From Bacteroidota bacterium (GTDB taxonomy: Bacteria > Bacteroidota > Rhodothermia > Balneolales > Balneolaceae), in contig JAGXIS010000020.1 in assembly GCA_024635465.1 (NCBI GenBank), forward strand, positions 1 through 10,686: DNA of 10,686 nt. The letters are read 5' to 3'. Every line of letters begins with the position of its first letter. Position 1 is the stretch's first letter. Under the pieces are notes generated by a model. That model saw only the letters and a program-made list of their open reading frames with translations. It had not been told where the DNA came from and did no database searches. Position numbers and translations under genes: made by a program. Positions 6,887-10,686 of the stretch are shown piece after piece.

Positions 6887-8386
6887 CTATTGCTGAAAAT
6901 AGTTGTAAACATTCAATCCTGTTTTCTTACCCAAAAAATTCTGTAGTGTTTCAGAATTACTCTCTTTTATTTTTTTTACGGATCCAAATTCTTTAAGAAG
7001 TGCCTCCGCTTTCTTCTGTCCAACTCCAGGGATTTGGGTTAATTCTGTCTGAAGTGTCCTTCCGGATCGTTTTTGTCGATGATAAGTAATTGCAAATCGA
7101 TGAGCTTCGTCGCGTGCCATCTGCAGAAGTTTCAAGGATGGAGATATTTTAGGAATCATCACGGGGTCTTGTTTGCCGGGCAGGAAAACTTCCTCAAGCC
7201 TTTTTGCCAATCCGGCAACTTCGCTGTGACCCCAATAATCGATCTCTTTCAATGCGTCAATAGCCGCATTCAACTGCCCTTTCCCACCATCTACCAGGAT
7301 TAGATCCGGGGGTTGTAATTTCTCCTTTTTGATTCGTGAATATCTTCGTTTAAGTATTTCCTTCATCGAGGCGTAGTCGTCCGGACCCACAACCGTTTTT
7401 ATAGCAAATTTTTTATACTCACTTTTTCGCGGTTTTCCATCCACAAAACTGACCATCGATGCGACAGGATCTGTGCCCTGTGTATTTGAATTATCAAAAC
7501 ACTCAATTCTACGGGGGAGTCTCTCCAGATGAAGATACTCCTTCAGATCTTTGATCGCTTTGGGTATTCGATCTTTTTCCGCTTTCTCCACCTCGATCAA
7601 TCGTTCACCCAGTTTGTGCCTGGCATTGGATATTGCCATCTCCACCAACTGTCTTTTTTCGCCTATTTTAGGGATCAAAATCGGCACTTTTTTCCCATTT
7701 TGTTCCCATAAAAACTCCTGCAAAGGTTCATCATCAACCATTTCATCGCTTAGATGCACTTCATCCGGCGTAACCCATGCACCTTTCTGATAAGATCCTG
7801 TGTAATAATCCTCGACAAAAGACTGCATCATCGTCGGTTTGTCCAGATCATCAATGTTTTTCAAAAAACGATGAAATTTACCGATCAATTTACCCTCCCG
7901 AATTCTAAACAGAACACCGCAAGCTTCACCCAGATCTCTATCCACATCGATAGCAAACAGATCTTTGTCCAGTTTTTTGTGATCTACAATCTTCATTTTC
8001 TGATTGTATTTCTGGAGTGATACCAGGCTATCCCTTAATGAAGCAGCCTGCTCATATTCAAGGGCTTGGGACGCAATCTCCATTTCCTCTTTGATTTCCT
8101 TCATTAACCCTTCCGTTTTACCGCTTAACAATCTTTCAACCTTGTGGATCGTCTCAATGTAGAGATCCCTTTGCCAGTCGCCGGAGCAGTTTTGCAAATA
8201 ATCTTCAAAACAGGAGTGCCATTTAGGCATTCCCCTGGACTTGTCAATCATTTTTGGTGAAACTGCACATGTACAGAGATCAAATGTCTTACGGATCGTA
8301 TCCAGCATTCGTCGCATATGGCCCACATGATCGTAGGGGCCAAAATATCTGCTACCGTCATTAATGACTGTTCTCGTTGGGTACAC
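6887..8386 (-). CDS. uvrC: UvrC C-terminal fragment: UVR, RNase H-like and HhH domains
   Basis: This is the open frame after the stop; the only in-frame start-like codon near its head is GTG at 8386, which lacks a well-spaced ribosome-binding site. It encodes 499 residues. Landmarks in this numbering are cysteines at 38, 40, 59 and 67; the UVR helix pair around EEMEIASQALEYEQAASLRD (100-119); and an RNase H-like 5'-incision domain with acidic residues in FDNSNTQG (297-304), VVGPDDYASM (332-341) and LILVDGGKGQ (362-371), plus His in RDEAHRF (425-431). The tandem helix-hairpin-helix region TQIPGVGQKKAEALLKEFGS (450-469) binds DNA. Everything after the stop is intact, with no frameshift or second stop, so the interruption must be recent, erroneous or tolerated. 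If not translated, this part is silent. Confidence 0.8.
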   Translation of the reverse strand: MYPTRTVINDGSRYFGPYDHVGHMRRMLDTIRKTFDLCTCAVSPKMIDKSRGMPKWHSCFEDYLQNCSGDWQRDLYIETIHKVERLLSGKTEGLMKEIKEEMEIASQALEYEQAASLRDSLVSLQKYNQKMKIVDHKKLDKDLFAIDVDRDLGEACGVLFRIREGKLIGKFHRFLKNIDDLDKPTMMQSFVEDYYTGSYQKGAWVTPDEVHLSDEMVDDEPLQEFLWEQNGKKVPILIPKIGEKRQLVEMAISNARHKLGERLIEVEKAEKDRIPKAIKDLKEYLHLERLPRRIECFDNSNTQGTDPVASMVSFVDGKPRKSEYKKFAIKTVVGPDDYASMKEILKRRYSRIKKEKLQPPDLILVDGGKGQLNAAIDALKEIDYWGHSEVAGLAKRLEEVFLPGKQDPVMIPKISPSLKLLQMARDEAHRFAITYHRQKRSGRTLQTELTQIPGVGQKKAEALLKEFGSVKKIKESNSETLQNFLGKKTGLNVYNYFQQ

Positions 8387-8440
8387 CCTCGGTTTATCGT
8401 CATCTGTGATACAGATATAGGGATAGGACTTATCATCCCT

Positions 8441-8725
8441 TTACATAATATTGTATCGGGGTTGATGTCGTTTGATCAGATGATTTTCCAAAATCAATGC
8501 CTCAGCCTCTGAATCAGTCACGATTACCTCCAGGTCAACGATCTTGCCAACCATCACCCGAATTCGGCCATCATGGTTCTTTGACTCCTGAAAATAGGAT
8601 CTGACACGATTTCTAAGTTTTTTTGCCTTACCTACATAGAGGTATCTACCTTGTTTATCTTTAAATTGGTAAACACCCGGCTGAAAGGGTAGATTTGCAA
8701 CTTTTTCTTCTAGTGAAATAGACAT
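8441..8725 (-). CDS. uvrC: UvrC N-terminal fragment: complete GIY-YIG nuclease domain
   Basis: This is the 94-residue piece before the premature TAA. It begins [19 protein letters not shown], the usual UvrC N-terminus, and contains the GIY-YIG half-motifs GVY (17-19) and YVG (30-32). It also has the catalytic arginine region [11 protein letters not shown] (35-45, Arg40) and the metal-binding glutamate in [10 protein letters not shown] (76-85, Glu80). In UvrC this domain makes the 3' cut, but it needs the rest of the protein to be positioned by UvrB. The stop falls exactly at the end of the domain, so a folded stand-alone nuclease is conceivable. Without the UVR and DNA-binding parts I would not expect normal repair activity. 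The uvrC start is 82 bases from the divergent pseudouridine synthase gene, and no convincing Shine-Dalgarno or promoter is visible in that gap. Confidence 0.85.
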   Translation of the reverse strand: MSISLEEKVANLPFQPGVYQFKDKQGRYLYVGKAKKLRNRVRSYFQESKNHDGRIRVMVGKIVDLEVIVTDSEAEALILENHLIKRHQPRYNIM

Positions 8726-8807
8726 AGCTAAATGGTAAGTTTAAGAAGAAGCAAATACAACGGATAAACGGATTTTTGGCTATTAATTTTCAATATATTC
8801 ACGCTCG

Positions 8808-9497
8808 ATGAAAACCACAGGCACAAATCCTGACCTGGAGATACTGTATGAAGACAATCATCTTTTAGCGATCTGTAAACCTGCAGGCGTGTTATCTCAA
8901 GAAGATCGAACGGGTGATCCTGATGCACTCACACTAGGTAAAGAGTATCTTAAAAAAGAGTATAATAAGCCCGGGAATGTTTTTTTAGGCCTTCTACACA
9001 GGCTAGATAAGCCCGTATCCGGTGTGATGATATTGGCTAAAACTTCCAAATCCGCAGCTCGAATCAGTGAACAGATTCGTCTACGAACCATTAAAAAAAG
9101 TTATCTTGCAGTAGTCGAAGGTGACCCGGAAGATTTTAATTATCTAACACACCATCTGTTAAAAGATACATCTACAAACAATGTGACTGTTGGAGAGGGC
9201 GACAAAAAAGGTGCAAAACGTGCTGAACTCATGTACCAGACTCTGGAGAAAAAGAACGGAAAAGCACTTTTGAAAATCAAATTGATCACCGGACGAGCTC
9301 ATCAAATACGGGTACAGCTTGCTGCTGTCAATTTGCCTATTTTAGGTGATAAGAAATACGGGACGTCAGCTCAGGGAAACATTGCACTTCATGCTAATGA
9401 AATTGAGTTTAATCATCCCACGCTCAAAAAAGTGATTTCAATTCAGTGTAATCCACCTCAGAATGAACCTTGGACATTTTTTAACGATAAATCATAG
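8808..9497 (+). CDS. RluA-family RNA pseudouridine synthase
   Basis: This 229-residue protein would convert specific uridines in rRNA or tRNA to pseudouridine. The catalytic motif HRLDKPVSGVMIL (64-76) carries the essential Asp67. Other family landmarks are the N-terminal ILYEDNHLLAICKPAGVLSQ (12-31), KSYLAVVEG (97-105), KLITGRAHQIRVQL (158-171) and LGDKKYG (179-185). There is no N-terminal S4 RNA-binding domain, so it is the short form, closer in build to RluA/TruC than to RluC/RluD; the target uridine cannot be told from sequence. It uses the ATG at 8808, which places the conserved DNHLLAICKPAG segment where expected. It is divergent from uvrC and followed by its own terminator. Confidence 0.93.
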   Translation: MKTTGTNPDLEILYEDNHLLAICKPAGVLSQEDRTGDPDALTLGKEYLKKEYNKPGNVFLGLLHRLDKPVSGVMILAKTSKSAARISEQIRLRTIKKSYLAVVEGDPEDFNYLTHHLLKDTSTNNVTVGEGDKKGAKRAELMYQTLEKKNGKALLKIKLITGRAHQIRVQLAAVNLPILGDKKYGTSAQGNIALHANEIEFNHPTLKKVISIQCNPPQNEPWTFFNDKS

Positions 9498-9512
9498 TGC
9501 AAAAGAGTTATC

Positions 9513-9553
9513 ACGCAACGTCTTGAGAAATTGTTGCGTAATCTCCCTTTTTT
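9513..9553 (+). terminator. Likely intrinsic terminator of the pseudouridine synthase gene
   Basis: Fifteen bases after the stop codon, ACGCAAC (9513-9519) pairs with GTTGCGT (9533-9539) across a 13-base loop. GAG (9505-9507) may also pair with CTC (9543-9545) at the base. A run of six T (9548-9553) follows after a short CCC. The stem is moderate and the T run slightly displaced, so this is a fair but not perfect rho-independent terminator. Confidence 0.55.
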
Positions 9554-9570
9554 ATAAACGGCTCGAATGG

Positions 9571-9598
9571 TTGTGATTCAAAATATGTTTAATAGAAT
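9571..9598 (+). promoter_or_regulatory. Candidate promoter for the orphan anti-sigma-like gene
   Basis: TTGTGA (9571-9576), a 16-base spacer and TAGAAT (9593-9598) give a sigma70-like pair with four and five of six consensus bases. It sits downstream of the preceding gene's terminator and leaves a leader of about 53 bases before the ATG at 9659, which has no visible Shine-Dalgarno. The rest of the 161-base gap holds the terminator and a short direct repeat, with no supported gene. Confidence 0.38.
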
Positions 9599-9658
9599 AA
9601 CAACTGAGTTATCTACGCTCAACTGTATGAATTAACATCCTTCAGTATCATATTTAAG

Positions 9659-10537
9659 ATGAAAGATCTAACAAAACAAGAAGCACGCTTGATACTTCCG
9701 GCCGTTGTTGACAACGAGGCGACCGATGAGGAAAGAGCATCTTTTTTTGACTTCATTCAAAGTGATTCTGAGATTGAAAAGGAGTACAATGATGCTCACT
9801 TGATTAAAAAGGCACTATCAACTGCAAATATTCGGAAAAAGGCTCCGGATCATCTCAAAAAAGTTGTATTGGATACGATTGAAGGACTAAAAATGGAAAG
9901 TGAAGTAGATGATGAAGATGTAAAATCTACAGTCACACCGAATCAATCAGCTACCCACTCAACCAAATGGCTACGATACCTGTCAGCAGCTGCTGCCGTT
10001 TTGTTTATCTCATTGGTTACACTCCAACTTTTAGATCTCTCGACAGGAACAGCTACCGTTGATTATGATGTAATTGTTGAAAACATGGCCGCTGAACATT
10101 TTATCAATAGTGGTGGACAACTCATAGAACCCCATTTTAGCACAAGTCAGCCTCGTGAGGCAGAAGCTTATTTAATGGAGCATTTTGGTTTGCAAATCAC
10201 CATTCCAACTATTACAAGGGCTGAATTTGCCGGGATTGTAATGGCCGAGTTCGTGGATGATTTTCAGACTCCACTGCTAGAATACAGTCAGCAAAACATC
10301 GGAGAAACAATCTATCTTTTTGCTTTCGACATGAATCAGGTCGATCAACACGAAAAATTATTCAGGCTTGGTGAGGCCGCGGATGCGTGTATTAAGTCTG
10401 AAGATTTTTTCGTTGCTGAAATAAACGAATATCATGTTGTATTCTGGCTTTGGGAGAATACCTGGTATAGGGCGATATCTAATCATAATGGGTACGATTT
10501 AGCTGCTCTAGTTGAGCCTTTGAATTATTCAAGGTGA
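9659..10537 (+). CDS. Anti-sigma-like single-pass membrane protein (no adjacent sigma factor)
   Basis: This is a 292-residue protein with anti-sigma architecture. The N-terminal cytoplasmic helices are LTKQEARLILPAVVDNEATD (4-23) followed by ERASFFDFIQSD (25-36), where VDNEATDEE matches the 'VDGELSxEE' text typical of anti-sigma N-termini. There is an acidic linker (about 80-100), one membrane helix around WLRYLSAAAAVLFISLVTLQ (104-123), and a periplasmic domain (about 135-292). That domain has the feel of the folded extracytoplasmic domain of RsiW-like regulators: FAGIVMAEF with LLEYSQQNIGETIYLFAF, then YHVVFWLWENTWYRAIS near the end. No HxxxCxxC zinc motif is present; the only cysteine is 244. 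It is alone between the pseudouridine synthase gene and rmuC, with no sigma factor beside it inside the window. The function is inferred from architecture. Confidence 0.65.
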   Translation: MKDLTKQEARLILPAVVDNEATDEERASFFDFIQSDSEIEKEYNDAHLIKKALSTANIRKKAPDHLKKVVLDTIEGLKMESEVDDEDVKSTVTPNQSATHSTKWLRYLSAAAAVLFISLVTLQLLDLSTGTATVDYDVIVENMAAEHFINSGGQLIEPHFSTSQPREAEAYLMEHFGLQITIPTITRAEFAGIVMAEFVDDFQTPLLEYSQQNIGETIYLFAFDMNQVDQHEKLFRLGEAADACIKSEDFFVAEINEYHVVFWLWENTWYRAISNHNGYDLAALVEPLNYSR

Positions 10538-10544
10538 GCAACAC

Positions 10545-10686
10545 CTACCCCTCCAAATTGCCCGGTAGTTTTTTAGACGCTTTTGCTCCTAATTCGCGAA
10601 GCATTTCTGCTTGTCTTACCAAACTTCCTGAACCCTCACTCAGACGATTCAGTGCTTCATCATAGCTTTTTTGTGTCTGCTGAATC
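10545..10686 (-). CDS. rmuC: DNA recombination protein RmuC, C-terminal end (partial)
   Basis: The last 142 bases read on the minus strand give 46 residues plus a partial codon, ending at TAG (10547-10545). The text includes QKSYDEALNRLSEGSGSLV, RQAEMLRELGAKASKKLP and a short NLEG tail. This matches the C-terminus of RmuC proteins, where a Y-x-A-x-x-x-L-x-x-G-x-G-x-L-x-x-Q-A-E-x-L-x-x-L-G pattern with a following K-K-x-L-P is common. RmuC is a coiled-coil protein with a PD-(D/E)XK-like nuclease core that limits DNA inversions between short inverted repeats; only its tail is seen here. It converges with the anti-sigma-like gene, the two stop codons being 7 bases apart. Confidence 0.85.
   Translation of the reverse strand, partial: IQQTQKSYDEALNRLSEGSGSLVRQAEMLRELGAKASKKLPGNLEG

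Larger units (their letters stand above)
6887..8725 (-). pseudogene. uvrC: uvrC, full-length reading frame interrupted by one in-frame TAA
   Basis: UvrC makes both cuts in nucleotide excision repair after UvrA and UvrB find the lesion. Read as one frame, the region codes for 612 positions before the final TAG, the normal UvrC length, and shows all family domains in order: GIY-YIG nuclease (1-94), cysteine cluster (about 151-180), UVR domain that binds UvrB (about 210-237), RNase H-like nuclease (about 408-545) and helix-hairpin-helix (about 560-612). The single defect is TAA at codon 95 (8443-8441), within R-Y-N-I-M-stop-R-D-D-K-S-Y-P. Other UvrC proteins have Leu there (the usual text is RYN-hydrophobic-L-L-R/K-DDKSYP). 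One base change, TTA to TAA, explains it, and the frame is kept on both sides. It could be a true nonsense mutation, an assembly error, or rarely a read-through stop. TAA ends the LOG and parA genes here, so general recoding is not supported. Confidence 0.85.

Noticed and set aside
7551..8020. Several plus-strand open frames opposite uvrC
   Set aside because: They are shadows of the minus-strand UvrC coding sequence, which keeps all its conserved motifs here.
8248..8436. Minus-strand open frame of 62 codons starting just after the uvrC stop, with AGGG close to its ATG
   Set aside because: It is out of frame with uvrC, so it cannot restart the repair protein, and its text matches nothing while the uvrC frame is strongly conserved.
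8441..8443. Idea that TAA is recoded as an amino acid in this organism
   Set aside because: TAA is the natural terminator of the LOG and parA genes in the same window, at the expected family lengths, so general reassignment is not supported.
8728..8928. Minus-strand open frame of 66 codons ending right before uvrC
   Set aside because: It is antisense to the start of the well-supported pseudouridine synthase gene and lacks any family feature.
9585..9635. Sixteen-codon open frame upstream of the orphan anti-sigma gene (possible leader peptide)
   Set aside because: Its ATG lies inside the proposed promoter, upstream of any likely transcript start, and there is no ribosome-binding site.

Overview
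The window is an ordinary chromosomal segment of an AT-rich (roughly 40% G+C by eye) Gram-negative bacterium. It most likely belongs to the Bacteroidota/Balneolota/Rhodothermota side of the tree. The main reason is the order parA-parB-DUF5683-LOG, with a secreted DUF5683 protein overlapping parB, which is characteristic of that side. Weak Shine-Dalgarno sequences, zinc-less membrane anti-sigma proteins and a secreted TPR protein fit the same picture. Assignment to Balneolaceae is a guess from protein style. There are no tRNA or rRNA genes, insertion sequences, CRISPR arrays or prophage genes, and no intergenic stretch exceeds about 200 bases.

Layout. From 8725 down to position 1 everything lies on the minus strand. 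In order of transcription it holds uvrC (8725-6887, interrupted by an in-frame TAA at 8441-8443), an ECF sigma factor with its overlapping membrane anti-sigma partner (6685-5448), the chromosome-partition genes parA and parB (5295-3558), a DUF5683 membrane protein, a LOG-family nucleotide hydrolase (to 2223), a secreted TPR protein (2102-1080) ending in a strong terminator, and the N-terminal 313 residues of transketolase (941 to beyond the left edge). On the plus strand, divergent from uvrC, are an RluA-family pseudouridine synthase (8808-9497) with a terminator, and a second anti-sigma-like membrane protein (9659-10537) with no sigma factor beside it in view. The last 142 bases carry the C-terminal end of rmuC on the minus strand, tail to tail with that gene.

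How the genes fit together. Overlaps and short gaps suggest two translationally coupled units: sigma/anti-sigma (4-base overlap), and parA-parB-DUF5683-LOG (gaps of 16, -14 and 5 bases). The rest are single housekeeping genes: nucleotide excision repair (uvrC), RNA modification, the pentose phosphate pathway (tkt) and DNA maintenance (rmuC).

I did not find a new multi-gene system. The points most worth a second look are the clean nonsense codon that cuts uvrC exactly between its GIY-YIG nuclease domain and the rest, the shifted cysteine pattern in that UvrC, the orphan anti-sigma-like protein, and a near-consensus promoter only 8 bases from the annotated start of the sigma factor.
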